64,000 nucleotides of DNA from Bacillota bacterium (GTDB taxonomy: Bacteria > Bacillota > Clostridia > Christensenellales > UMGS416): assembly GCA_023398815.1 (NCBI GenBank), contig JAEWRW010000028.1, forward strand, positions 124,001 to 188,000, read 5' to 3'. The position numbers and the translations under genes were made by a program. The notes beneath the pieces were generated by a model. The model was not told the DNA's origin, made no database searches, and was given only the letters and a program-made list of their open reading frames with translations. The stretch's first letter is position 1, and the number at the start of each line of letters is the position of its first letter. This document shows positions 25,788 to 34,512 of this stretch, one piece after another.

Positions 25788-28145
25788 TCACTGGTTCAGC
25801 ACCACCACGGTGACGCCATCCTCCCCCTCGCCAAAGCGGCCCAGGCGGTAGCTCTTCACATGCGGGTGGTGCCGCAGATGCTCCTGGATGGCACCGCGGA
25901 GCTTTCCCGTGCCCTTGCCGTGGATGAGGAACACCTCAGTCAAGCCCGCCAGCACTGCCTCGTCGAGGTATCGGTCGACCTCCATCAACCCGTCCTCGGC
26001 GTTGTGACCGCGGATGTCCAGTTCCCGCGGCACGTTGCCCACCCGCAGCTTGCTGACGCGTTCGGCGCGCCGCTCGGCCTTGCGTTGGGCGGCGGTGGGG
26101 CGGCGCAGGCTCTCCACGTTGGTGGAAAGCTTCATGATGCCCGCCTGCACCATCAGGTCGCCCTTGTCATCGGGCAGCGTCAGTACCGTCACGCTCTGGT
26201 TGGTGTCGACCAGGATGACCGTCTCCCCCCGCTTCAGATCCTTGGGCGCGGGGGTCAGGCGTTCGGCCTGGGTGCTATCACCCACCTGCTGCTGGGCCTG
26301 GCGCATGCGGTCGCGCAGCTGCTGCACCTCCCGCTCGGTGTTGGCGCTCTGGTTCTTCTTGAGGTCCCGCAATTCGCGGATCATTCCCTCGGTCTCGGTG
26401 CGGGTGCGCTCCAGGAGTTTCCGCGCATCCTCACGAGCGTTGGCCAGGATCTTGTCACGCTGCTGTTCCAACCGCTCCCGCTCCCGGTCAGCGATGCGGT
26501 GCAGGTCGCCAACCTCCCGGCGCAGAATTTCAGCTTCCTCCCGCTCGCGTTGGGCAGCTTCCTTGTGTTTCTCCGCGCTCTGGATGACGTCCTCAAAGCG
26601 CACAATCTCAGTGGAGAGGTGCTTTCGGGCGTTGTTGATGACGTTTTGGTCGAGCCCCAGCCGCTGGGAAATCTCAAAGGCGTTGGAACGGCCGGGAATG
26701 CCCATCATCAGCCGGTACGTGGGGCGAAGCGACTCCACATCGAACTCCATGGAGGCGTTCTCCACCCCGGCGGTGGCAATGGCATAGGCCTTGAGGTCGC
26801 TGTAGTGGGTGGTGGCCATGGTGCGACACCCCAAGAGGCGCAGCCGCTCCAGAATGGCGATGGCCAGCGCGGATCCCTCGTTGGGGTCAGTGCCGGCACC
26901 CAATTCATCCAGCAGCACCAGCGAACCATTGTCGGCCTCACCCAGGATGGAGACGATGTTGCGCATGTGGCTGGAGAAGGTGGATAGGCTCTGCTCAATG
27001 CTCTGCTCGTCGCCAATGTCGGCGAAGACGCCGGTGAACACCGGCATGGTGCAGCCGTCCTCCGCCGGCAGGAACAGGCCTGCCTGCGTCATCATGGCAA
27101 AGAGGCCCACGGTTTTGAGCGTCACGGTCTTGCCACCGGTGTTAGGACCGGTGATGAGTAGCGTGTCGAAGTGTTGGCCCAGCTCCAGGGTGGTGGGCAC
27201 CACCGTCTCCGCCGCGATGAGGGGATGCCTCCCCTTGCGGATGCGCACATGCCCTTCGCGGTTGAGTTCGGCCGGGCAGGCGTTCATGAGCGCCGCCAAG
27301 CGTGCCTTGGCAAAGGCGAAATCGATCTGCGCCAACGTGTCCTCGGCATAGCCGATGGCCTCGCCATGGGGGGCGAGTTCATTGGTCAGCTCCCGCAGGA
27401 TGCGCTGCACCTCCTCCAACTCGGCCAGTTCCAGCTCCCGCAGCTCGTTGTTGATCTCCACCACTTCCAGCGGCTCCACAAAGAGCGTCGCGCCGCTGCC
27501 GGATTGATCGTGCACCAAGCCGGGCACCTTGCCGCGGTGCTCCTGCCGCACGGGCACGACGTAGCGGCCCGCCCGCTGGGTCACGATGGAGTCCATCAGG
27601 GAGTCCTTGTAGCGCGGGGAGCGCACGATGCTGTCAAGCTTCTGGCGGACGCGCACATGGCAGAGCCCCACCTTGCGGCGGATGGCGGCAAGCTGCGACG
27701 AGGCGGCGTCGGCCACCCGATCCTCCGACTCCATGCTGCGTTCAAAGGTCTCTTCCAGCCCCTTCATAGCGACCAGCGCCACAGCCAGCTCCCGCAGGTG
27801 GGGGCCAGCGGGGCCCTGCTCCTTGGTGAGCTCCGTGCGCACCGCGCGGGAGACCCGCAGGGTATTGGCGACCTTCAGAAACTCCCCCGGTGACAGGATG
27901 AGGCCGATGCGCGCCTTGTGCAGCGCCTCCCGCACGTCGTCAAAGCCGTGCAGCGGCGCGGCCCCGGTGTTGTCCACCCAGGCGACGGCCTCCTGCGTCT
28001 CCCGCAGGCGTTGGGCGACCTCCAGCGGGTTGTCGCTGGGCAGCAGCGCCTCGGCGATTTCCCGGCTCATCACCGACAGGCATTCCTCCGCCAGCCGGCG
28101 GCGAATTTTATCGAACTCCAGAGTTCGTATGGCTTTTTCGTTCAT
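25788..28145 (-). CDS. mutS2: Endonuclease MutS2
   Basis: MutS2 is an ATPase with a C-terminal Smr nuclease. It suppresses homologous recombination and, in Bacillus, helps rescue collided ribosomes. The 785-residue protein has the MutS core, Walker A LITGPNTGGKTVTLKTVG, Walker B SLVLLDELGAGTDPNEG and the STFSSHMRNI signature. A long coiled coil follows (about 510-620), and the Smr domain LDIRGHNAEDGLMEVDRYLD ... VFLIHGKGTGKLR ends the protein. All key motifs are present. It is separated from zapA by a terminator. Confidence 0.95.
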   Translation of the reverse strand: MNEKAIRTLEFDKIRRRLAEECLSVMSREIAEALLPSDNPLEVAQRLRETQEAVAWVDNTGAAPLHGFDDVREALHKARIGLILSPGEFLKVANTLRVSRAVRTELTKEQGPAGPHLRELAVALVAMKGLEETFERSMESEDRVADAASSQLAAIRRKVGLCHVRVRQKLDSIVRSPRYKDSLMDSIVTQRAGRYVVPVRQEHRGKVPGLVHDQSGSGATLFVEPLEVVEINNELRELELAELEEVQRILRELTNELAPHGEAIGYAEDTLAQIDFAFAKARLAALMNACPAELNREGHVRIRKGRHPLIAAETVVPTTLELGQHFDTLLITGPNTGGKTVTLKTVGLFAMMTQAGLFLPAEDGCTMPVFTGVFADIGDEQSIEQSLSTFSSHMRNIVSILGEADNGSLVLLDELGAGTDPNEGSALAIAILERLRLLGCRTMATTHYSDLKAYAIATAGVENASMEFDVESLRPTYRLMMGIPGRSNAFEISQRLGLDQNVINNARKHLSTEIVRFEDVIQSAEKHKEAAQREREEAEILRREVGDLHRIADRERERLEQQRDKILANAREDARKLLERTRTETEGMIRELRDLKKNQSANTEREVQQLRDRMRQAQQQVGDSTQAERLTPAPKDLKRGETVILVDTNQSVTVLTLPDDKGDLMVQAGIMKLSTNVESLRRPTAAQRKAERRAERVSKLRVGNVPRELDIRGHNAEDGLMEVDRYLDEAVLAGLTEVFLIHGKGTGKLRGAIQEHLRHHPHVKSYRLGRFGEGEDGVTVVVLNQ

Positions 28146-28191
28146 CTTTGTTCCGTCCTTCTCTCAATCGATACACACCAATCCATGGCAT

Positions 28192-28221
28192 GAAAACGGG
28201 GCAGCGCTGCCGCTGCCCCGT
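28192..28221 (-). terminator. Terminator of zapA
   Basis: The perfect 11-bp stem ACGGGGCAGCG / CGCTGCCCCGT with a four-base loop is followed on the minus strand by TTTTC. Confidence 0.85.
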
Positions 28222-28238
28222 AAATGTTGGAATGGTGT

Positions 28239-28556
28239 TCAGCCCTTCTTCGCGTCCTTAAAGTTCGCGATATTGCTGCGTACCGGCTGCTGTTGGGGGA
28301 GTTTGCCCGCCTTCTCCCGCTCCATGCGAAGGAAGGCTTCCTTTTCCCCGCGCAGTTCCATCACTTCGTCGGCAATGTTGATGGCGGCCATCACGGCGGC
28401 CATGGCAGTGCTGAGGTCGTTCCGTTGCCGGGTTACTTCGTTCATCTTCCGGTCGACATAGATCGCGACCTTGTGGACATACTCCTCCGGCAAGGTGGAT
28501 ACCAAGGTATATTCGTTGCCGCCAATGCGTACAACGGTCTTGTTTTTCTCCGCCAA
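28239..28556 (-). CDS. zapA: Cell division protein ZapA
   Basis: ZapA bundles FtsZ filaments at the division site. The 105-residue protein has the family's N-terminal VVRIGGNEYTLVSTLPEEYV and a long C-terminal helix (NDLSTAMAAVMAAINIADEV, then a charged coiled coil) that mediates dimerisation. The start is a TTG at 28556 with AGGAGGTG seven bases upstream; no ATG lies in frame near it. It has its own promoter and terminator, so it is a single-gene unit between pheT and mutS2. Confidence 0.88.
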   Translation of the reverse strand: MAEKNKTVVRIGGNEYTLVSTLPEEYVHKVAIYVDRKMNEVTRQRNDLSTAMAAVMAAINIADEVMELRGEKEAFLRMEREKAGKLPQQQPVRSNIANFKDAKKG

Positions 28557-28585
28557 CCCGACACCTCCTTGTTCAGCATACCCTG

Positions 28586-28614
28586 ATTGTACAGGATGCC
28601 ACCGCAAGGCACAA
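28586..28614 (-). promoter_or_regulatory. Promoter of zapA
   Basis: TTGTGC (28609-28614), a 17-bp spacer and TACAAT (28586-28591) on the minus strand. Confidence 0.65.
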
Positions 28615-28649
28615 GGCAATTTTGCCCATTTTTCCACAAATCCCCAGCC

Positions 28650-31085
28650 TTACTTGCGAATTTCCGCCCCAAAGGCTCGGTTCAGGGCATCCACAACGCT
28701 CTGGAAGGCCCGGTTGGCGTCGTCGTCGGTCAGTGTTCGCTCCTGCGCGCGGAACACGAGGGAGAATGCCACGCTCTTCTTCCCCTCACCCACCTGCTTG
28801 CCTTCGTAGAGGTCAAAGAGGGCTGCTGACTCCAGCAGCTTCCCCCCGGCGGTGCGGATGCAGGTGAGCATATCCCCCACGGGGCAGAGGCGATCCACCG
28901 TCACCGCCAGGTCGCGGTCGATGGACGGGAAGCGCGGCAGCGGACGGATGGCGCAATCCTGCCGCTCCAACGCCAGCAGCGTCTCCACATCGAGCTCGGC
29001 CAAGTAAACCCGGTCGCCCTCCAGCTCAAAGGCCGCGGCCACGTCGGGGTGCACCTCGCCAAACTGGCACAGGCGCACATCGCCCACGGTAAGGACAGCA
29101 CTGCGGCCGGGGTGGTAGTAGACATCGGCCCCAGCGGCACACTGGGCACCCGCAATGCCGAAGCGTTCCAGCACCAGCTCCACCAGGCCCTTAAAGGCGA
29201 AGAAGTCCATGCCCTTATCCACCACGCCGACGCAGAGCGTTTCGCGCTCCTCGCAGGGGGTGTCCTGGGTGTAGCCGCCGGCGGCATGGCGCGCCTCCGC
29301 CCCCTCGTTGGGGCCAAAGGTACGGCTGACCTCAAAGAGCGCGACGCGCTCCATCTTGCGGTTGCGGTTGGTGGCCAGCGACCGCAGCATGGCCGGGGCC
29401 AGCGTGGTGCGCATCAGGCTGTAATCCTCACCAATGGGGTTCAAGAGCCGCGTGGCCCGGCGCAGGGGGCTCTCAGCGGGCAAGCCCAGCCGATCCAGCG
29501 CCGACGGCGCCAGGAAGGAATAGCTGACCGCCTCGTTGAGCCCCGCGCCATAGAGCAGGCGGCGCAGCTTGATGAGGTCGTTCTGTCGGCGGGTGCGCCG
29601 CCCCTGCAGCGCCTCCCCAGGGGGTGCAATGGACGGGATGGACCCGTAGCCGTAGAGCCGCTGCACTTCCTCGGCAATGTCGGCATAGCCTTCCACGTCC
29701 TGCCGCCAAAGCGGAACGCCCAGCGTCAGGGTATCGCCATCCTGCTGCACATCGAAGCCTAGCTTGACCAGCAGTTTCACCATCGTGTCCGTCGGGATGG
29801 TCTGCCCCAGCAGCGCTGAGATGCGCCGGGCCGAAACTGCCAGCGTGCGAGCCTGCTGGGGGGCGGCGTTGCAATCCAGCACGCCGGGCACCACCGTGCC
29901 GGCCCCAAGCTCCTGCACCAGGGCCATTGCGCGGTCCAGAGCCGCCTCGGTCAGGTACGTGGGCAGGTTCTTCTCATACCGGGCGGAGGACTCAGTGCGC
30001 ATGCCGTGGCTGCGGGCGGTGAGGCGGGTGGCGCTCCAGTTGAAGTTGGCACTCTCAAAGACGACGGTCGTGGTGTCGTCATAGACGCCGGACTGCATGC
30101 CACCCATGATACCCGCCAACGCCACCGGGCCTTCGCCATCGGCAATGACAAGGTTGCGCGGGTTGAGGATGCGCTCCTTCTCGTCGAGCGTCTGCAGGCG
30201 TTCGCCCTCACCGGCGCGGCGCACGACGATCTTGCCACCGCGGATGGTGCGGTAATCGAAGGCATGCATGGGCTGGCCCAGCTCCAGCATCACATAGTTG
30301 GTGATGTCCACGATGTTGTTGATGGCCTTGACGCCCGAAGCCGCCAGCGCCTGCCGCAGCCACAGTGGGGATGGGGCGATCTTCACATCCCGCACCACCC
30401 GAGCCATGTACCGGGGGCAGAGGTCCGGCGCTTCCACCGTCACTGCGAGGTAGTAGCCCACGCTGCCGGTCGTCCCCACCGCATACGCGTAGGAAGGCTG
30501 GCGCAGAGGCGTATCCAGCACCACCGAAGCCTCCCGCGCCAGGCCCAGCATGCACATGCAGTCGGCCGCGCGGTTGGCGGTGATTTTGAAGTCCACGATG
30601 GGCTCGGCCAAGCCGAGGATGGGCTTGACGTCAGCCCCCAGCGGGTATTCCTCCTGGAAGATGAGAATGCCGTCCACCGACGCGCCAGGGTACCAGTTGT
30701 CGTCGATGCCCAGTTCTTCCCCTGCGCAGAGCATGCCGTCGCTGGCCACCCCGCGCAGCTTGGAGGCCTTGATGACCACACCGCCATGGAGGTGCGCCCC
30801 CAGTCGCGCCACCGGTACCAGCGCCCCCTCAAAGACATTGGTCGCGCCGGTCACGATCTGCAGGGGGGCACCCTCCCCCACATCCAGCGTGCAGATCTGC
30901 AGTTTGTCGGCGTTGGGGTGCTTGGCAAGCTGGGTGATGCGCCCGACGACGACGTTTGAAATCGCCGCGCCGGGGTCCTCCACACCCTCCACCTCAAAGC
31001 CCGCCATAATCATGCGGCGTTGAAAATCCTCGAGGTCGGTGTTGATGTCCGTATAAGTCTGAAGCCATTGAATCGGTGCTTTCAT
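28650..31085 (-). CDS. pheT: Phenylalanine-tRNA ligase beta subunit
   Basis: PheT pairs with PheS as an alpha2-beta2 enzyme. The 811-residue protein starts MKAPIQWLQTYTDINTDLED, followed by the tRNA-binding OB domain (VVGRITQLAKHPNADKLQIC), the B3/B4 editing domain (SHGMRTESSARYEKNLP) and B5. It ends with the ferredoxin-fold anticodon-binding domain (RFPSIDRDLAVTVD ... SVAFSLVFRAQERTL). All domains are present and the length is typical. It follows pheS after nine bases and shares its T-box. Confidence 0.96.
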   Translation of the reverse strand: MKAPIQWLQTYTDINTDLEDFQRRMIMAGFEVEGVEDPGAAISNVVVGRITQLAKHPNADKLQICTLDVGEGAPLQIVTGATNVFEGALVPVARLGAHLHGGVVIKASKLRGVASDGMLCAGEELGIDDNWYPGASVDGILIFQEEYPLGADVKPILGLAEPIVDFKITANRAADCMCMLGLAREASVVLDTPLRQPSYAYAVGTTGSVGYYLAVTVEAPDLCPRYMARVVRDVKIAPSPLWLRQALAASGVKAINNIVDITNYVMLELGQPMHAFDYRTIRGGKIVVRRAGEGERLQTLDEKERILNPRNLVIADGEGPVALAGIMGGMQSGVYDDTTTVVFESANFNWSATRLTARSHGMRTESSARYEKNLPTYLTEAALDRAMALVQELGAGTVVPGVLDCNAAPQQARTLAVSARRISALLGQTIPTDTMVKLLVKLGFDVQQDGDTLTLGVPLWRQDVEGYADIAEEVQRLYGYGSIPSIAPPGEALQGRRTRRQNDLIKLRRLLYGAGLNEAVSYSFLAPSALDRLGLPAESPLRRATRLLNPIGEDYSLMRTTLAPAMLRSLATNRNRKMERVALFEVSRTFGPNEGAEARHAAGGYTQDTPCEERETLCVGVVDKGMDFFAFKGLVELVLERFGIAGAQCAAGADVYYHPGRSAVLTVGDVRLCQFGEVHPDVAAAFELEGDRVYLAELDVETLLALERQDCAIRPLPRFPSIDRDLAVTVDRLCPVGDMLTCIRTAGGKLLESAALFDLYEGKQVGEGKKSVAFSLVFRAQERTLTDDDANRAFQSVVDALNRAFGAEIRK

Positions 31086-31094
31086 GTTCTCACC

Positions 31095-32123
31095 TCACAG
31101 AATCTGTTCCAGGAACCGCAGGTCGTTCTCAAAGAGCATCCGCAGGTCACTGATGCCGTAGCGACTGACGGTGAGGCGGTCGAGGCCCATACCGAAGGCG
31201 AAGCCTGTGTACTCGTTGGGATCGATGCCGCACATCTCCAGCACGCGGGGGTTGACCATACCGCAGCCCAAAACCTCAATCCATCCGGTGCCGCGGCACA
31301 CCCGGCAGTTCGGGTCCTTGCCGTCGCAGATGTAACAGGAGATGTCCACTTCAGCGCTGGGCTCGGTGAAGGGGAAGAACGAAGGGCGGAACCGAATGCG
31401 GGTCCCCTTGCCGTAGTACTCCTTGGCGAAGATATCAAGCGTACCCTTGAGGTGCCCAAAGTTGATGCCACGGTCCACGACCAACCCCTCCACCTGGTGG
31501 AACACCGGGGAATGGGTGGCATCCACCTCGTCCATGCGGTACACCCGCCCGGGGCAGATGATGCGAATGGGCGGTTTCTGCCGCAGCATGGTGCGGGCCT
31601 GCACCGGCGAGGTATGGGTGCGCAGCAGCACGTTGTCACTCACATAGAACGAGTCGTGCATGTCCCGCGCCGGGTGGTTGGCCGGCAGGTTGAGGAGCTC
31701 AAAGTTGAAGTGGTCCCACTCCACCTCCGGCCCCTCGGCAATGTCAAAGCCCATGCCGATGAAGATGTTCTCCACTTCCTCCCGCACCAGGCTCAGCGGG
31801 TGGGGGTGCCCCACCGTGGGCTTGCGTCCAGGAATCGTTACATCCAGCCGCTCGGCAGCCAGGCGCTTCGTCTTCTCCTCCCCTTGCAGGGCATTGAGAC
31901 GGTCACTGATCTGCTCCTCTAACTCTTTACGCAGGTCGTTGACGAGCTTGCCCATGACGGGGCGCTCCTCGGCCGAAAGGCCGCCCATCATCCGCAGAAT
32001 CTGCGTGAGCTCACCTTTCTTGCCCAGCACCTGCACCTGCAGCTCCTCCACCTCACCGGCCGACGTGGCGGCCTGCAACCGCGCCTGTGCCTGCGCGGCA
32101 ATGCGTTGCAATTCCTCCTGCAT
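31095..32123 (-). CDS. pheS: Phenylalanine-tRNA ligase alpha subunit
   Basis: PheS carries the aminoacylation site. The 342-residue protein has an N-terminal coiled coil (MQEELQRIAAQAQARLQAAT), motif 1 NIFIGMGFDIAEGPEVEWD, motif 2 RIICPGRVYRMDEVDATHSP and motif 3 GMGLDRLTVSRYGISD. The ATG at 32123 follows GAAAGGATGGG. A longer open frame passes back through the T-box leader and is not used. Expression should rise when uncharged tRNA-Phe binds the T-box upstream. Confidence 0.96.
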   Translation of the reverse strand: MQEELQRIAAQAQARLQAATSAGEVEELQVQVLGKKGELTQILRMMGGLSAEERPVMGKLVNDLRKELEEQISDRLNALQGEEKTKRLAAERLDVTIPGRKPTVGHPHPLSLVREEVENIFIGMGFDIAEGPEVEWDHFNFELLNLPANHPARDMHDSFYVSDNVLLRTHTSPVQARTMLRQKPPIRIICPGRVYRMDEVDATHSPVFHQVEGLVVDRGINFGHLKGTLDIFAKEYYGKGTRIRFRPSFFPFTEPSAEVDISCYICDGKDPNCRVCRGTGWIEVLGCGMVNPRVLEMCGIDPNEYTGFAFGMGLDRLTVSRYGISDLRMLFENDLRFLEQIL

Positions 32124-32139
32124 GGTTCCCATCCTTTCC

Positions 32140-32375
32140 AATGAAAAAGCCTTCGCCCCAGCATGGGACGAAGGCATCGCGGTACCACCCAATTTGCCCG
32201 CCAAAGCGAGCCACTCAACGGCGATAACGGGGCCACCGTCCACGCCTACTCCAAGTTCAGCGCGACACTCCCAAGCGAACTTCCCCCACTTCCACCGCAA
32301 TGGCGCTTGCAGCCGGTGACGCCGTCTCTCTTACCGGGGATGGGCAGGGTACTCCTCTTGTTCCTCGTGTTTCGT
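32140..32375 (-). promoter_or_regulatory. T-box leader of pheST
   Basis: On the minus strand the leader contains the hallmark T-box bulge sequence GGGTGGTACCGCG (32178-32190). It is followed at once by the terminator stem GCCTTCG ... CGAAGGC with a T5 run (32143-32175). Upstream about 180 nt can form the stem I region. A TTC triplet (Phe codon) in GGAAGTTCGCTTGGG is a candidate specifier, but I did not fold the RNA. The class senses uncharged tRNA, here presumably tRNA-Phe, and antiterminates. Confidence 0.9.
32143..32175 (-). terminator. Regulated terminator of the pheST T-box
   Basis: The stem GCCTTCG / CGAAGGC, extended by CCC/GGG across a mismatch, is followed by TTTTT on the minus strand, 20 bp before the pheS start. 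It competes with the antiterminator that contains the T-box bulge. Confidence 0.85.
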
Positions 32376-32378
32376 TTT

Positions 32379-32406
32379 AGTATAGCACGGAGATTTGCCG
32401 GTTTCA
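32379..32406 (-). promoter_or_regulatory. Promoter of pheST
   Basis: TTGAAA (32401-32406) and TATACT (32379-32384) on the minus strand are separated by 16-17 bp. The leader from here to pheS is about 250 nt and holds the T-box. Confidence 0.75.
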
Positions 32407-32449
32407 AGCCCAGGAATACCGGGTTTTACCCACGATTCATCAATCCGTT

Positions 32450-34210
32450 TCATTCTCGGTAGTACTGGGCTTGCATATGGAACAGTTCACTGTACACCCC
32501 GTTTTGTTCCAGCAGCTCCTCGTGTGTCCCTCGCTCAACGATCTCCCCATTGGCAAACACCGCAATGGTATCACAGAACCGGGCACTAGAAAGCCGATGG
32601 GAAATGTAGACGGCTGTCTTTCCGGCCACCATCTCGTTGAAAGATTCGAGCATGGCAACCTCCGCACGTGGGTCGAGGGCTGCGGTGGGCTCGTCCAGTA
32701 TGACGATGGAGCTTTCCCGGCAAATGGCACGTGCCAGGGCGATCTTCTGCCCCTCACCACCCGAAGGCTCAAACCCCGCCTCGTCAAAGTCCTTGTATAC
32801 GCCGGTGTGAATGTCATGTGAAAGCGACCGAAGCTTTTCGCTCATACCGACGCGCTCCAGAACTTCTTCCACGGCCCGGTCGGACACCTCCCGTGACAAT
32901 GCAACGTTCTCCTTGAGGAAAAAAGAGAAGAGCTTGAAGTCCTGAAACACCGTCGAAAGCAAACTGACATACGCATCGTAGTCGATGTCTCGAATGTTGA
33001 CACCGTTGAGCAGAATTTCACCCTCTGTGGGGTCGTAGAGTCGGCAAAGGAGTTTGACGAATGACGTTTTGCCCGCGCCGTTCTCCCCCACGATTGACAG
33101 CTTTTCCCCTTGGCGCAGTGTGAGGTTGACGTTTCGCAGGGCGTAGCTCTCCTGGCCCGGGTATCGAAAGGACACGTTGCGAAACTCAATGGCACAGCCG
33201 CCGGTTGGAACGGACTTGCCCCCGCTCGCGCGCAGGCGTTTGGGTACGTGCAGATATTCGTCGAGGGCGTCAAAGTATACACTGTACGTTCTGATCTCCA
33301 CAATGCTGCCCATCAAGGCCCGCAGCGACGCCGCGAAGGCCGTCACCGCGCCAACATACATAGTGAACCCACCGATGGTGATCGCACCCGACAGCACCCG
33401 ACCGATGAGGTAGGCATAGGCGGCGCACTGCTGCAGGAAGGTCAGTGCCGCGCCAACGATGCCGCTCTTGATGTGGAAATCGTTCTGCCGCTTCAGGTTG
33501 GCAACACAACGTTCCGTGTACATCCGCTCACGGCTCAAAAGCCAGTCCCCCAGGCCGTTCATCCGAATCTCCTTGCCATAGGCAACGTTCTCGAACAGCT
33601 CCCCGTAGTAGCGCCAGCCCCGTTGGTTGCGGACAACCTCCAAAGACAATCGATGAGCGTGTTTGCTCGCCCAGCCCTCCACCCATGCGCCCAGCGCAAC
33701 AAGGACAACAAACAACAGGACGATGGGAATACTGAGCGTGGCGATGATTGCACCGATACCAAAGAGCGTGACGCACTGCCCCACAATCGTCAGGGCGCAG
33801 TCGAACAGGTAAGAGAAACCGTGCCAGTCGCAATACAGAAACTTGTTGGCCTTCTCTTTCAAATCCAGAAAGGCCGGGTTCTCCAGATTCTCCCAATCCG
33901 CGTCGGCAAGGTTTTTGTGGAGCATGAGATCAAAGGCCGCCGACACCCTGCACCGGCGGGTGAAGCCATCCCGGAAGAAGTAGGTAGACAAACAGGAAGC
34001 CACTAGCGTGTACCCGGCAAGAATGCCGACGTAGAAAACGAGATGGGCCATCCGTCGAGCTCCCACCAGCTCGTCGATGATAGAACGTGGCATGATCGTT
34101 GCCACAATTGGGAGAACGGAATTTACAATCTGATGAATCACATTCCAGAGAATATAGCGCTTGTCGGTTTTCCACCCAAAACTGCAAAAGAACCAAAGAC
34201 CTTTTAACAT
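32450..34210 (-). CDS. ABC transporter, fused permease and ATP-binding (exporter type)
   Basis: This is a half-transporter of about 586 residues. The N-terminal part has about six membrane helices (residues 1-300). The ATPase domain has Walker A IVGENGAGKTSFVKLL, a variant signature EPSGGEGQKIALARAI, Walker B SSIVILDEPTAALDPRAE and the H-loop AVYISHRLSS. Such proteins export peptides, lipids or drugs as homo- or heterodimers. The ATG at 34210 follows GGAGGGATTTCT. It stands alone between pheST and the dehydrogenase operon, so the substrate is unknown and no partner half-transporter is adjacent. The leader is about 165 nt with a hairpin. Confidence 0.85.
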   Translation of the reverse strand: MLKGLWFFCSFGWKTDKRYILWNVIHQIVNSVLPIVATIMPRSIIDELVGARRMAHLVFYVGILAGYTLVASCLSTYFFRDGFTRRCRVSAAFDLMLHKNLADADWENLENPAFLDLKEKANKFLYCDWHGFSYLFDCALTIVGQCVTLFGIGAIIATLSIPIVLLFVVLVALGAWVEGWASKHAHRLSLEVVRNQRGWRYYGELFENVAYGKEIRMNGLGDWLLSRERMYTERCVANLKRQNDFHIKSGIVGAALTFLQQCAAYAYLIGRVLSGAITIGGFTMYVGAVTAFAASLRALMGSIVEIRTYSVYFDALDEYLHVPKRLRASGGKSVPTGGCAIEFRNVSFRYPGQESYALRNVNLTLRQGEKLSIVGENGAGKTSFVKLLCRLYDPTEGEILLNGVNIRDIDYDAYVSLLSTVFQDFKLFSFFLKENVALSREVSDRAVEEVLERVGMSEKLRSLSHDIHTGVYKDFDEAGFEPSGGEGQKIALARAICRESSIVILDEPTAALDPRAEVAMLESFNEMVAGKTAVYISHRLSSARFCDTIAVFANGEIVERGTHEELLEQNGVYSELFHMQAQYYRE

Positions 34211-34275
34211 AGAAATCCCTCCGCATCGTGTTACTTTTGGGCACAAAAATACCGCAAAAAAGCAACACAAACACG

Positions 34276-34293
34276 AAGGCAGCGCACTGCCTT
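34276..34293 (-). other. Hairpin in the ABC exporter leader
   Basis: AAGGCAG and CTGCCTT face each other around a four-base loop, about 65 nt before the exporter start codon and downstream of its promoter. A T-rich but interrupted tail follows. It may be an attenuator or a structural element. Confidence 0.35.
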
Positions 34294-34372
34294 TCTGCGC
34301 AAGTGAATGCTCTTTGCGGTTAACCGATCACGAAGGGCTTGTACAAGGAATCCACCTCACTCTTTTGCTAAT

Positions 34373-34400
34373 AGTGTACACCATCGAACTCAATGGTCAA
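34373..34400 (-). promoter_or_regulatory. Promoter of the ABC exporter
   Basis: TTGACC (34395-34400), a 16-bp spacer and TACACT (34373-34378) on the minus strand. Between this and 34512 the only other feature is the terminator at 34455. Confidence 0.6.
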
Positions 34401-34454
34401 GAAAATCCTCCTCAGCGTCGCGAGAAGTGGGAGCCGATCATGCTGGTGTAACAG

Positions 34455-34485
34455 AAAAGCAAGGAAGCATTGCTTCCTTGCTTTT
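34455..34485. terminator. Terminator after the 2-oxoacid dehydrogenase operon
   Basis: An almost uninterrupted palindrome (AAAAGCAAGGAAGCA / TGCTTCCTTGCTTTT) has T-runs on both strands and lies 27 bp past the E1 stop codon. Confidence 0.85.
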
Positions 34486-34512
34486 TGGTGTTCCTGGGTG
34501 ATAAATGGGTAC

